Source of the DNA: DAOUBP01 sp034432655
GTDB lineage: Bacteria > Chloroflexota > Anaerolineae > CG2-30-64-16
Direction: 5' to 3'
DNA: 37,308 nucleotides
Assembly (NCBI GenBank): GCA_034432655.1
Contig: DAOUBP010000061.1
Span: forward strand, 1 to 37,308
The translations under genes and the position numbers were made by a program. The notes under the pieces are model-generated. The model was not told where the DNA came from. It saw only the letters and a program-made list of their open reading frames with translations, and ran no database searches. Below are positions 8,665 through 16,936 of this stretch, one piece after another (within the stretch, counting starts at the first letter, position 1; each line of letters starts with the position of its first letter).

Positions 8665-9987
8665 TCACGCTCCTTCCTGCGCATCGGCGGCCGCCGGGGT
8701 CACCAGCACTTTATCCACCCGACGGCCGTCCATATCCACCACTTCAAACCGAAGGCCGGCCCACTCAAAATGATCGGCCACCTCCGGGATGCGGCCTAAA
8801 TGCATCATCACAAAACCGCCCAGGGTCTCATAAGCGCCCTCTTCTTCGCCCGGCAGTTCGCCGCGCAGCCCCAACAGGGACCGCAGATCCTCCGCGGAAA
8901 GCCGGCCGTCCAGCAACCAGGAGCCGTCCTCGCGCTGCACGGCCAACGGCTCCTCACCGGGCACCGCGCCGGTCACGTCACCCAACGCCGCGCGCAGCAC
9001 ATCATGCAGCGTCACCAACCCCTGCACGCTGCCGTACTCATCCACGGCCAACGCGCAATGCAGACCGCTTTCCTGAAACAAAGAGAGCAGGCTCACCGCC
9101 GAGGAGGCCTCTGGCACAAACTGGGGCGGCTGCATCACCGAGCGCAGATCCAGAGGCCCGCCCTCCCACTGACACACCAGCAGCGCCTTGGCCTCCACAA
9201 TGCCGACCACGTTGTCCAGCCCGCCCTGACAGACGGGGAAGCGAGAAAAGCCGCTCTCCGCCACCTTGCAACGGATCTGGTCGGTGGTATCATCCAGGTC
9301 CAGCCAGACGATGTCGAGGCGGGGGGTCATGACCGAGCTCACGGTGCGATCGGCCAGGCGGAAGATGTTCTGTACCACCTCGGTCTCGGCGGCCGTGAAC
9401 ACACCGGCCTGTGCGCCCTGGGCCATCATGATCTTGATCTCCTCTTCGGTGACCGTGGGCTCGCCGGAGGGCCGAAAGCCAAGGAGGCGCAAGAGCAAGT
9501 CAGTAGACGTTGAAAGCAGCCAGACCACCGGCGCGACGAGACGCGCCAGGCTTCGCATCGGCCGCGCCACAACCATGGCGATCCGCTCGGGCGCGTTCAG
9601 CGCCAGGCGTTTGGGCGCCAGCTCGCCGATCACCAGCGAAAAGTAGGTGATCAGCACCACCACCACTGCCAGGCCCAACGCCGAGCTGTAAGGGGCCAGC
9701 GCGGGGATGGCGGCCAGCGCTGCAGCCAGATAGCGCGCTACCGTCGCGCCGCCGAACGCGCCGGCCAGGATGCCGATCAATGTGATGCCAACCTGCACGG
9801 TGGAAAGGAAATCATCAGGGTCCTGCGCCAGCGCCAACGCATCGGCTGCGCGCACATCCCCGTCCTCGGCGCGCTGCTGAAGCCGCGCCCGCCGCGCCGA
9901 AACCACCGCGATCTCGGACATGGCAAAGAAGCCGTTGGCGAGCAACAGGAGGAAGATGATCAGGATCTCGATCAACGCCGAAGACAT
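8665..9987 (-). CDS. CNNM/CorC-type transporter with CBS pair (hemolysin family)
   Basis: A 440-residue protein in the standard order DUF21/CNNM membrane domain, CBS pair, CorC_HlyC domain. The membrane part covers residues 1-180 (IEILIIFLLLLANGFFAMSE opens it; VVLITYFSLVIGELAPKRLA carries the conserved E-x-x-P-K). The two CBS repeats begin at SVMTPRLDIVWLD and at VMQPPQF. The last 80 residues (DGSWLLDGRLSAEDLRSLLG, then GRIPEVAD) form the FAD-binding-like CorC domain. The family handles Mg2+ or other divalent cations, often by Na+ exchange. The ATG at 9987 has GAGGAG upstream; the 36-residue extension of the longer frame overlaps a terminator and is not used. Confidence 0.92.
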   Translation of the reverse strand: MSSALIEILIIFLLLLANGFFAMSEIAVVSARRARLQQRAEDGDVRAADALALAQDPDDFLSTVQVGITLIGILAGAFGGATVARYLAAALAAIPALAPYSSALGLAVVVVLITYFSLVIGELAPKRLALNAPERIAMVVARPMRSLARLVAPVVWLLSTSTDLLLRLLGFRPSGEPTVTEEEIKIMMAQGAQAGVFTAAETEVVQNIFRLADRTVSSVMTPRLDIVWLDLDDTTDQIRCKVAESGFSRFPVCQGGLDNVVGIVEAKALLVCQWEGGPLDLRSVMQPPQFVPEASSAVSLLSLFQESGLHCALAVDEYGSVQGLVTLHDVLRAALGDVTGAVPGEEPLAVQREDGSWLLDGRLSAEDLRSLLGLRGELPGEEEGAYETLGGFVMMHLGRIPEVADHFEWAGLRFEVVDMDGRRVDKVLVTPAAADAQEGA

Positions 9988-10024
9988 GCCAGGGGCTCCT
10001 CTTTTGCGGGTTCGGCTGCGTTGC

Positions 10025-10071
10025 AAAAAAAACAGAGGGTGGGACAGCCGCACCATGACCGCCCCACCCTC
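10025..10071 (-). terminator. Rho-independent terminator of ferritin
   Basis: On the minus strand the arms GAGGGTGGG (10063-10071) and CCCACCCTC (10035-10043) form a nine-pair stem. After two bases comes a run of eight T (10025-10032). It lies about 35 bp beyond the ferritin stop. Confidence 0.85.
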
Positions 10072-10106
10072 GCCCTTCTCTACCTCACGGCACAAGCCCT
10101 AGGCGC

Positions 10107-10607
10107 TCAATCCTCTTCCTTCTCGCGCGCCGCCAACATCCGATCCACCATGAAGAGGCCCTGGGCCTGAGAGCCCACCATCCGCAGCGTCTCCACGATC
10201 TGCGCCGCATTCTTTTCCTCTTCCACCTGCTCGTCAATGAACCAGTGGAGCATCACCTGGGTCGGGTAGTCGTTCTCTTTCACCGCGATCTCGTACAACC
10301 GATTGATCAGCCCGGTGACCTTGGCCTCGTGCTCCTGTACCTGCTCGAAGACATCCAGCAGCGATTCGAACTCGGCCGGCGGTTGCGGGATGGCCTGCAG
10401 CGTCACCTTGCCGTTGCGGTCGTGGATGAAGTCGTAGAACTTCATCGCATGGCCCTGCTCTTCCCGGGCCTGCATCATGAGCCATTTAGCGGCACCGGGC
10501 AGGTTGGAGGACTCAGCCCAGGCCGACATGGAAAGGTAGAAGTACGCCGAGTAGAGTTCGTGCTTGATTTGATCGTTGAGCGCTTCCTGAAGCGTCTTGC
10601 TAAACAT
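10107..10607 (-). CDS. ftnA: Non-haem bacterial ferritin
   Basis: A 166-residue four-helix-bundle ferritin of the FtnA type. It stores iron as a ferric mineral after oxidising Fe2+ at a di-iron centre. Visible ferroxidase ligands include E17 (NDQIKHELYSAYFYLSM), E49 and H53 (REEQGHAMKFYDF) and the later E-rich helix IDEQVEEEKNAAQ. No haem-binding methionine of the bacterioferritin type is apparent, and the N-terminus matches FtnA. AAAGGAG lies ten bases upstream of the ATG. The gene is flanked by a strong sigma70 promoter and a terminator, so it is monocistronic. Confidence 0.96.
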   Translation of the reverse strand: MFSKTLQEALNDQIKHELYSAYFYLSMSAWAESSNLPGAAKWLMMQAREEQGHAMKFYDFIHDRNGKVTLQAIPQPPAEFESLLDVFEQVQEHEAKVTGLINRLYEIAVKENDYPTQVMLHWFIDEQVEEEKNAAQIVETLRMVGSQAQGLFMVDRMLAAREKEED

Positions 10608-10662
10608 GGTCTTTCATCTCCTTTGATTCTAAGTAAATGCGTGTGTCGTACTGACAGCGTCC

Positions 10663-10690
10663 ATTGTACTGCTAAGACGCCATCTGTCAA
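10663..10690 (-). promoter_or_regulatory. Sigma70 promoter of ferritin
   Basis: On the minus strand a perfect TTGACA (10685-10690) is followed after 16 bp by TACAAT (10663-10668). This predicts a start near 10656 and a leader of about 50 bases. I saw no clear Fur box. Confidence 0.8.
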
Positions 10691-10717
10691 GGAAGCCAGA
10701 TTCTACTTTGTGATACT

Positions 10718-10756
10718 GGCTTCAGTCGCCCGGCGCCGGATGACCCGGCTGAAGCC
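10718..10756. terminator. Hairpin downstream of the VKOR gene
   Basis: GGCTTCAG (10718-10725) pairs with CTGAAGCC (10749-10756), and a GC-rich inner segment may extend the fold. It sits five bases beyond the VKOR stop codon. No T run follows on either strand, so termination is only possible, and the sequence may instead be a short repeat. Confidence 0.35.
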
Positions 10757-10760
10757 GTCA

Positions 10761-11378
10761 CTACGAGGGTTCCCAGCCGTCGTTCAACGCCGCGACCGCC
10801 GGGCCGACTGCCAACGCCAGCAGCGCCGCCATGATCACCGCGGACGTCACACACCAAATGCACACCGCCCGGATGATAAACAGCTCCAGGTAGGTCAGAT
10901 AGATGCTGAAAAGAACACCGAACAGCGCCATCCCGAAGATGGCAAAAGGCGCCAGCCGCACCCCAAGGCCACGGCCAAACCGGCCGACAGCCCAGGCAAC
11001 CAGGATCGCCACATAGCCGATCGCGCCCAACAGGCCCACCGGCAACACGCCGAACAGCCGGGCGAAGGGGCTGGCCTGCACTTCATTACAATCCCCCACC
11101 GGGCCGCACACCGCCTGCGTGTTGGTCGTCTCCACGTAGGTCAAATAGAGGGCCACTGCCAGGCCGACGATGGCCAGCACCGGGATCAGGCGACCCTCCC
11201 ACAGGTCTAACACGGGGGTCTCACGTCCCAGCGCGAGCCAGACCGCGATCCCCAGCGCATAGAGCAGCGCCAGGAACAGCAGGGCCATGGCGGCCCAGGC
11301 CAGCCAGAACCCCTCTGACACCGGTTCCTCGGCCACGACCCTGGCCGGCGCCGAGGTCAACAGAGATACAATCCACAT
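10761..11378 (-). CDS. Vitamin K epoxide reductase (VKOR) family protein
   Basis: A 205-residue polytopic membrane protein of the VKOR family (PF07884). It should regenerate a DsbA-like oxidant by passing electrons to quinone. The loop pair CGPVGDC (about residues 91-97) and the active-site pair CIWC (about residues 173-176) in the last transmembrane segments are both present, as are the family residues around ASPFARLFGVLPVGLLGAIG. No thioredoxin-like DsbA domain is fused, so a partner must be encoded elsewhere. An extra N-terminal helix precedes the core (LAWAAMALLFLALLYALGIA). It starts 51 bp after the glycosyltransferase stop on the same strand. Confidence 0.92.
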   Translation of the reverse strand: MWIVSLLTSAPARVVAEEPVSEGFWLAWAAMALLFLALLYALGIAVWLALGRETPVLDLWEGRLIPVLAIVGLAVALYLTYVETTNTQAVCGPVGDCNEVQASPFARLFGVLPVGLLGAIGYVAILVAWAVGRFGRGLGVRLAPFAIFGMALFGVLFSIYLTYLELFIIRAVCIWCVTSAVIMAALLALAVGPAVAALNDGWEPS

Positions 11379-11429
11379 TGCGCGACTCCATTCCCAGCAA
11401 TAGATCAGACGATCGGCGGCCGACGGCGA

Positions 11430-12869
11430 TCACCCTGCGCGGCGCGCGACGGCCGTTTGCCACACGCTACTGGCAGCCACCACCCCAAAACCGACTACGT
11501 AGAGACCCAGGAACGGAAGCAGGGCATATTGACCTCGCGCAGCGGCCATGGCCGCAGTGGCAAGCGCGTAGCCCATCAGCCCCAGCTCGCCCAGCACCGT
11601 CCAGTCCGGCGCCAGGCGATAGTTGCTATGGGCCCAATGGCCCTGGCGGCCCTCGATTTTGAACTTAGGGGTGCGCCGAAACGTGCCGCCCCAACGGGTC
11701 AGTCCCTGCAACACCCCGCGGGAGGTGCTCCATGTCAGGCCGGTAGCCACAGCCAACAACGCCGGGAAATACCGCACGCGCTGCCGCCAGTCGGCGTAGA
11801 GCGCCACCTGTGCCGTCACAAACAACAGGGGCGGCCCCAGGCTGGCCAGGCCCAACACCATGAGAAGCGCAGGGGTGCTCTGGCGCGCCCACAACAACGG
11901 CAGAGTGACCAACAACAGCAGGATCAACAGGGGCTGGGTGAAATAGGCGCTGATGTGCAGCAACGCCATCAGTTTTTGCGAGAGGGACAGCCGGCCAGTC
12001 AGGATAGAGCGACTGAGTTTGCGCAGACATTGCACCGAACCCTGTGCCCACCGGCGTTGTTGCCGTTTAAGGGCTTCCATCTGGGCGGGCAGCTCAGCCG
12101 GGGCATCCACATCGGGCAGGTAACACATCCGCCAGCCGGCCAACTGCGCCCGGTAGCTCAGGTCCATGTCCTCGGTCATGGTATCATCCTGCCAGCCCCC
12201 GGCCGTCTCGATGCACGCCCGGCGCCACACCCCGCCCGAACCGTTGAAATTGATCAGCAAACCAGACCTGTTGCGTGCAGTTTGCTCGACAACGAAGTGG
12301 CCGTCCAGGGCCAGGGCCTGCACCCGGGTCAAAGGGGAGAACTCATCGTTCAGATGCGACCAGCGCGTCTGCACCATCCCGGTGTCGGGCTGGGAGAGCA
12401 AGACCGGGATGGTCCGACGCAAGAAGTCGGGACGCGGCCGGAAATCAGCATCGAACACGGCCAGAAACTCGGCGTCGGTCTGGGCCAGGCCCCAGGCCAA
12501 GGCACCCGCCTTGAAGCCGCGCCGGTCAGGCCGGCGCAGCACCTGCACGTTCACCCCGCGGCTGCGATGGTAGGCCGCGCGCGCCTCGGCCAGCGCGGTC
12601 GTGTCGTCGGTGGAGTCATCCAGCACCTGGATTTCCAGCCGATCACGCGGGTAGTCCAGGGCCGCGGCCGCATCTATCAGCCGTTCGACCACATGTCGCT
12701 CGTTGAAAACCGGCAGCTGCACCGCCACCTTGGGCCAGGCCTGAAGCGCTGCGTCAGCTTCCGGGGCAGCCGTGCGACGATGGCGCAGATAGAGCACTGT
12801 CAAAATCAATGCCTGCAGGCTATAGGCGCTCAACCACAGCAAAGTGAGCGTATAGATCACTGCGAACAA
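11430..12869 (-). CDS. Membrane processive-type glycosyltransferase, family 2
   Basis: A roughly 479-residue GT2 enzyme of the cellulose-synthase-like group. An N-terminal membrane helix (LWLSAYSLQALILTVLYL) precedes the catalytic domain. That domain shows VFNERHVVERLIDAAAALDY, DDSTDDT, the D-x-D type AVFDADFRP, the TEDMDLSYRAQL acceptor-side motif and QQRRWAQGS, matching the Q-x-x-R-W motif of processive transferases. Three or four C-terminal helices follow. It probably transfers sugars from a nucleotide donor to a growing polymer or lipid. The TTG at 12869 has GGAGG six bases upstream; a longer frame begins at another TTG (12938) without a site, so the start is uncertain. Confidence 0.88.
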   Translation of the reverse strand: MFAVIYTLTLLWLSAYSLQALILTVLYLRHRRTAAPEADAALQAWPKVAVQLPVFNERHVVERLIDAAAALDYPRDRLEIQVLDDSTDDTTALAEARAAYHRSRGVNVQVLRRPDRRGFKAGALAWGLAQTDAEFLAVFDADFRPRPDFLRRTIPVLLSQPDTGMVQTRWSHLNDEFSPLTRVQALALDGHFVVEQTARNRSGLLINFNGSGGVWRRACIETAGGWQDDTMTEDMDLSYRAQLAGWRMCYLPDVDAPAELPAQMEALKRQQRRWAQGSVQCLRKLSRSILTGRLSLSQKLMALLHISAYFTQPLLILLLLVTLPLLWARQSTPALLMVLGLASLGPPLLFVTAQVALYADWRQRVRYFPALLAVATGLTWSTSRGVLQGLTRWGGTFRRTPKFKIEGRQGHWAHSNYRLAPDWTVLGELGLMGYALATAAMAAARGQYALLPFLGLYVVGFGVVAASSVWQTAVARRAG

Positions 12870-12961
12870 ACCACGCCTCCACGTGCCTGTCGAAACCTCA
12901 AAAAAACAGGCGACCGGTACCGGATGGTGCGGCGCCAAGTCGCCATCGCGTTATGTGGCAC

Positions 12962-12990
12962 ATTATATCCGGGGCGAACGGTTAGCCCAA
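12962..12990 (-). promoter_or_regulatory. Promoter of the glycosyltransferase-VKOR transcript
   Basis: On the minus strand TTGGGC (12985-12990), 17 bp, then a perfect TATAAT (12962-12967). The start is predicted near 12955. It is divergent from the promoter at 13094-13122. Confidence 0.6.
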
Positions 12991-13093
12991 AATCCGCCCC
13001 ATGCTTCGGCATCCTTCGCCCGCGTGCCAGGAACACCGCCACCCCCTGATGTCAAGCGCGTCGCAACAGGGGCACGGTTGCGGAACTTCGTCT

Positions 13094-13122
13094 TTGCATC
13101 CCAGCTGGCGATGTGGTAGCAT
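13094..13122 (+). promoter_or_regulatory. Promoter of the esterase-dehydrogenase-xylulokinase operon
   Basis: TTGCAT (13094-13099), 17 bp, then TAGCAT (13117-13122) with an extended TG-G directly before it. The ATG at 13151 lies about 22 bases beyond the predicted start. The 282-bp gap between the divergent genes holds this and the opposing promoter, and I see nothing else in it. Confidence 0.5.
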
Positions 13123-13150
13123 TTCGCCACATGACCACCAGGAGAGACAT

Positions 13151-14212
13151 ATGACCCATCCGCTCCGGGCCCGCGCGCGTGCCACGGGCACACCGATTAT
13201 CGAAGGAGAACGGGCGATCTTCGTCTATGAAGGAAGCGAACCGCCGCTGCTCGTAGGCGACTTCAACGGTTGGGACGCCTATCATCCGGCGCGCTGGGAG
13301 AGGGCCGGGGAAGAGCTCTGGACGTATTCCCTGTCCTTGCCCGCCGATGCCTACATGGAATATGCGTTTCTCGTTGAGCCCGGCGAAGAGGTTCGCGTCC
13401 ACGACCCCTTCAACACCCGCACCGTGCCCAACGGCGTGGGTCAGATCAATCATTACTTCTACATGCCGGCCGCGGCGCCGACCTCCTTCGCCCAGCGCGC
13501 CCCGTTTGTGCCTGAGGGCCTGGTCACCCGCCACCTAATCCAGCATCCCAGGCTGGTCGCCGGCGGCAAACGGATGGTACATCTGTACCATCCCCCGACC
13601 GACCAGGCCTGCCCCCTGATGATCGTGTTCGACGGCCGCGATTACCTGCGTCGCGCCCGCCTTTCGATCATTGTAGACAACCTGCTTGCCGCCGGCCGCA
13701 TCCGGCCGATCGCGCTGGCGTTGGTGGAGAACGGCGGCCCGGCGCGCATGTTGGAGTACGCGTGCAACGAGGCGACCGTCGGCTTTCTGATGGAGTGCGT
13801 GCTGCCGCTGGCGCAGAAACATTTGAATCTGGTTGATCCTGCCCAGCAGCCCGGTGCCCACGGCGTGCTCGGGGCGTCCATGGGTGGGTTGATGGCCCTA
13901 TACGTCGGGTTGCGCCAGCCCGACGTGTTTGGCCATGTGCTGAGCCAGTCCGGCGCTTTCGAACTGGGTGCCGCTGATACGGTGATCTTCCCGCTGATCC
14001 GTTACGCCCCGCGGCCGCGGGTCAAGGTCTGGCTGGATGTGGGGCGCTACGAATGGCTGTTGCCGGCAAACCGCAGACTGCGTGACCTGCTGGCCGGGCA
14101 GGACTACGACTTCAGCTATCGAGAGTTCAACGCCGGCCATAACTACCCGGCCTGGCGGGATGACGTCTGGCGCGGTCTGGAGTGGCTTTTTTCACCAAGG
14201 AGGACGACATGA
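13151..14212 (+). CDS. Fes/IroE-like esterase with N-terminal E-set (CBM48-like) domain
   Basis: A 353-residue protein. Residues 15-110 form a beta-sandwich of the CBM48/enterochelin-esterase N-domain type (PPLLVGDFNGWDAYHPARWE is the signature). Residues 115-350 are the alpha/beta hydrolase (esterase D/Fes type). The nucleophile elbow GASMGG supplies the serine, and GHNYPAWRDDVW supplies the histidine near the end. No signal peptide is seen, so it is probably cytosolic. In this family the substrates are cyclic siderophore esters, acylated sugars or feruloyl esters. Next to a sugar dehydrogenase and a xylulokinase, a carbohydrate ester is more likely than a siderophore. Its TGA overlaps the next ATG (ATGA). 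Confidence 0.88.
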   Translation: MTHPLRARARATGTPIIEGERAIFVYEGSEPPLLVGDFNGWDAYHPARWERAGEELWTYSLSLPADAYMEYAFLVEPGEEVRVHDPFNTRTVPNGVGQINHYFYMPAAAPTSFAQRAPFVPEGLVTRHLIQHPRLVAGGKRMVHLYHPPTDQACPLMIVFDGRDYLRRARLSIIVDNLLAAGRIRPIALALVENGGPARMLEYACNEATVGFLMECVLPLAQKHLNLVDPAQQPGAHGVLGASMGGLMALYVGLRQPDVFGHVLSQSGAFELGAADTVIFPLIRYAPRPRVKVWLDVGRYEWLLPANRRLRDLLAGQDYDFSYREFNAGHNYPAWRDDVWRGLEWLFSPRRTT

Positions 14213-15195
14213 CCGATCGCATCTTACGTTGGGGATTGTTGGGTACGGCGCGCATCAACGCAGCGCTGATCAAACCGCTGCGCCTGTCGGCCCGCAACGT
14301 GCTGGCCGCAGTGGCCAGCCGGGACGCTGAACGCGCACAGGCTTACGCAACGGAGTGGGGCATTCCTCGTTGGTTCCCAAGCTACGAGGCGATGCTGGCT
14401 GACCCGGAAATTGACGTGATCTACATCTCCCTGCCCAACTCGCTGCACGTCGAATGGGCGATCAAGGCGGCCCAAGCCGGCAAGCACGTGTTGTGCGAGA
14501 AGCCGCTGGCCCTCGCCCCTGAGGATGTGGATGCCGTCGCGGCGGCCGCCGGCCGGGCCGGGGTGGTGGTCGCCGAGGCGTTCATGTACCGCCACCACCC
14601 GCAGACGCTCAAGGTGCAGGAACTGATCGCCGAAGGTGCGATCGGCAGGCTGCACCTGGTGCGCGGGGGCTTCACTTTCAACCTGACACGGCCGAACGAT
14701 ATCCGGCTGAGGCCGGAATTGGGCGGCGGCAGCATTTGGGACGTGGGATGTTATCCGATCAGTTACGCCCGGGCCGTGGTGGGCACGGAGCCGGTGGAAG
14801 TCTTCGGCTGGCAGGTGGCCGGCCCCACCGGGGTAGACCTGGCCTTCGCCGGACAGCTGCGCTTCCCGGAGGACATCCTGGCCCAATTCGACAGTGGCTT
14901 CCGCTCCACCCTGCGGATGGTGATGGAGTTCGTGGGCGACCAGGGCCGTATCACCCTCACCAACGCGTTCAAGCCGGATGCCAACAGCCAGCTCTATCTG
15001 CGCCGCGGGGACGCCATGGAGATCCTGCACTTCCCCGACCAGGAGCTGTATCAGGGCGAAGTGGAGGACATGGCGGACGCGATCTTGTTGGGCAAGAAAC
15101 CGCGCGTGTCCCTGGCCGACAGCCGGGGCAATGTGGCGACCATCCAGGCCCTGCTGCGCTCGGCACAGGAGGGACGGCCGGTTAAGATCTCCTGA
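14209..15195 (+). CDS. Gfo/Idh/MocA family NAD(P)-dependent sugar dehydrogenase
   Basis: A 328-residue oxidoreductase with an N-terminal Rossmann fold (RWGLLGTARINAALIKPLRL) and the diagnostic EKPLAL motif at about residues 95-100 containing the catalytic lysine. The C-terminal sheet domain includes GGGSIWDVGCYPISYARAVV, a segment shared with D-xylose 1-dehydrogenase and dihydrodiol dehydrogenase relatives. It probably oxidises a sugar or polyol using NAD(P)+. AAGGAGG at 14197-14203 and the four-base overlap with the esterase gene show translational coupling. The xylulokinase that follows makes a pentose or polyol substrate plausible. Confidence 0.93.
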   Translation: MTDRILRWGLLGTARINAALIKPLRLSARNVLAAVASRDAERAQAYATEWGIPRWFPSYEAMLADPEIDVIYISLPNSLHVEWAIKAAQAGKHVLCEKPLALAPEDVDAVAAAAGRAGVVVAEAFMYRHHPQTLKVQELIAEGAIGRLHLVRGGFTFNLTRPNDIRLRPELGGGSIWDVGCYPISYARAVVGTEPVEVFGWQVAGPTGVDLAFAGQLRFPEDILAQFDSGFRSTLRMVMEFVGDQGRITLTNAFKPDANSQLYLRRGDAMEILHFPDQELYQGEVEDMADAILLGKKPRVSLADSRGNVATIQALLRSAQEGRPVKIS

Positions 15196-15206
15196 GGAGT
15201 TATATT

Positions 15207-16733
15207 ATGTCAAAATACCTGCTCGGCATTGATGTGAGCACTACCGGCGCCAAGGCGCTGGTCATTGACGCGCAGGGCACGGTCATCGCCAGTGCGACGG
15301 AAGAGTACCCGCTTTACACGCCCAAACCGCTGTGGAGCGAACAGGATCCTGAGGATTGGTGGCAGGGCACCGTGCGGGCCATCCGCCGCGTCCTGGGCAC
15401 ACCGGGGGTCTCGGCCGACGAAATCGCTGCCATCGGCCTGACCGGCCAGATGCATGGCCTGGTATTATTGGACCAGACTGGCCAGGTGCTGCGGCCCGCC
15501 ATCCTGTGGAACGATCAACGCACCGGCCCGCAATGCGCCGAGATCACCGCCTGGGCCGGCGGCCTGGAACGGCTGTTGACGCTGATCGGCAATGCGATGC
15601 TGCCCGGCTTCACCGCGCCGAAGCTCCTATGGGTGCGCGAAAACGAGCCGGAGGTGTACGACCGGATCAGGCACGTGCTGCTGCCCAAGGACTACATCCG
15701 CTATCGGCTGACCGGGGAATACGCCACCGAGGTCTCGGACGCGTCCGGCACCGCGCTGTTTGACGTAGGCAACCGGCGCTGGAGCGCCACCCTGGCCGGC
15801 CTGCTCCAGGTGCCCATGGCCTGGCTGCCGGCCTGCGAGGAATCGCACGTGGTCACCGGCAAGATCACGTCCCGGGCGGCGGAGATCACAGGCTTGCAGC
15901 CAGGCACACCGGTGGTCGGCGGCGGGGGTGATCAGGCTGCCCAGGCGGTCGGCAGCGGCATCGTGCGTCCCGGTGTCATCTCGGTCACCAGCGGCACCAG
16001 CGGAGTAGTTTTCGCGCACCAGGAGCGCTACGCAGCTGAGCCGGCCGGCCGGGTGCACGTCTTCTGCCATGCGGTGGCCGGCGCGTGGCACGCGATGGGC
16101 GTGATGCTCTCGGCCGGCGGCGCGTTCCGCTGGTTCCGCGATGCGCTGGGCAATGAGGAGAAGGCTGCGGCCGCTGCTAACGGCAGGGACCCGTACGACC
16201 TTTTGACGGCCGCGGCGGCCGATGTGCCGGCCGGGGCCGAGGGGCTGCTCTTCCTGCCCTATCTGACCGGCGAACGCTGTCCCTATCCTGACCCCAACGC
16301 GCGCGGGGCCTTCGTGGGGCTGACGCTGCGCCACACCAAGGCGCACATGACCCGGGCCGTGCTGGAGGGTGTCTCGTTCGGGCTGCGCGATAGCCTGGAA
16401 CTGATCAAGTCACTGGGCGTGCCTATCCAGCAGGTACGCGCCTCGGGCGGCGGCGCGCGCAGCGCCCTGTGGCGGCAAATCCAGGCCGACGTCTTCGGCA
16501 CAGAACTGGTGCTGATCAACGTCACCGAGGGCGCGGCGTTCGGCGCGGCCCTCCTGGCCGGCGTCGGCGCCGGGCTTTACCGCGATGTGTTGGAGGCTGT
16601 GGACGCGTGCGTGCGGGTGGTGGATAGCACCAGCCCGCAGCCGGCAGCGATGAAGGTCTACGAGCAGCTCTACCCGCTCTACCGGGGGCTGTACCGCGCG
16701 CTGAAACCCACTTTCGACGCGCTGGCGGCATGA
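15207..16733 (+). CDS. xylB: Xylulokinase (FGGY family)
   Basis: A 508-residue sugar kinase phosphorylating D-xylulose to xylulose-5-phosphate. The N-terminal phosphate loop GIDVSTTGAK starts at residue 7. GLTGQMHGLVLLD and WNDQRT are hallmarks of XylB, and the catalytic aspartate lies in GGGGDQAAQAVG. The C-terminal ATPase lobe shows ASGGGARSALWRQIQADVFG. The length matches the family (about 480-510). GAGGAG is seven bases before the ATG. It is the third gene of the coupled operon; no xylose isomerase is present, so the xylulose may come from the dehydrogenase step or elsewhere. Confidence 0.95.
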   Translation: MSKYLLGIDVSTTGAKALVIDAQGTVIASATEEYPLYTPKPLWSEQDPEDWWQGTVRAIRRVLGTPGVSADEIAAIGLTGQMHGLVLLDQTGQVLRPAILWNDQRTGPQCAEITAWAGGLERLLTLIGNAMLPGFTAPKLLWVRENEPEVYDRIRHVLLPKDYIRYRLTGEYATEVSDASGTALFDVGNRRWSATLAGLLQVPMAWLPACEESHVVTGKITSRAAEITGLQPGTPVVGGGGDQAAQAVGSGIVRPGVISVTSGTSGVVFAHQERYAAEPAGRVHVFCHAVAGAWHAMGVMLSAGGAFRWFRDALGNEEKAAAAANGRDPYDLLTAAAADVPAGAEGLLFLPYLTGERCPYPDPNARGAFVGLTLRHTKAHMTRAVLEGVSFGLRDSLELIKSLGVPIQQVRASGGGARSALWRQIQADVFGTELVLINVTEGAAFGAALLAGVGAGLYRDVLEAVDACVRVVDSTSPQPAAMKVYEQLYPLYRGLYRALKPTFDALAA

Positions 16734-16736
16734 ACA

Positions 16737-16774
16737 AACAGGTCCGAGGCGCCTTTGGCCACCTCGGACCTGTT
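16737..16774. terminator. Bidirectional terminator hairpin between xylB and tRNA-Arg
   Basis: A perfect 13-bp stem: AACAGGTCCGAGG (16737-16749) with CCTCGGACCTGTT (16762-16774) and a 12-base loop. It lies three bases after the xylB stop and seven bases beyond the 3' end of the tRNA on the other strand. Only the minus side is followed by a T-rich stretch (TGTTTGTT), so it fits the tRNA transcript best but can serve both. Confidence 0.7.
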
Positions 16775-16780
16775 CCTGAG

Positions 16781-16853
16781 TACCCCCAGCAGGACTCGAA
16801 CCTGCAACCACCTGCTTAGAAGGCAGATGCTCTGTCCATTGAGCTATGGGGGC
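16781..16853 (-). tRNA. tRNA-Arg (anticodon TCT)
   Basis: Read on the minus strand, the acceptor arms GCCCCCA/TGGGGGT pair (G1-U72 wobble). The D arm is TAGCTCAATGGACAGAGCA. The anticodon loop CTTCTAA gives anticodon TCT (reads AGA). The T arm GCAGGTTCGAGTCCTGC is canonical. The discriminator is A, and CCA is not encoded. Confidence 0.96.
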
Positions 16854-16864
16854 AGGCAGATGTA

Positions 16865-16893
16865 ATTGTACCGATCCAGCGGGCGAATGTCAA
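16865..16893 (-). promoter_or_regulatory. Sigma70 promoter of tRNA-Arg
   Basis: On the minus strand a perfect TTGACA (16888-16893), 17 bp, then TACAAT (16865-16870). The same hexamer pair, with a 16-bp spacer, drives ferritin. Predicted start near 16858, five bases from the tRNA. Confidence 0.85.
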
Positions 16894-16936
16894 CTGACGG
16901 TTTCCAGCTTGCCCGGGTTCAAGATTGGGAGGGGCT

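Noticed and set aside
9988..10095. Longer N-terminus of the CNNM/CBS transporter
   Set aside because: The extra 36 codons cross the ferritin terminator and lack a ribosome binding site. The ATG at 9987 has one and starts directly at the first membrane helix.
16737..16774. A riboswitch or small RNA after xylB
   Set aside because: It is a single perfect stem-loop with no conserved aptamer features. A terminator shared by two convergent transcripts explains it.
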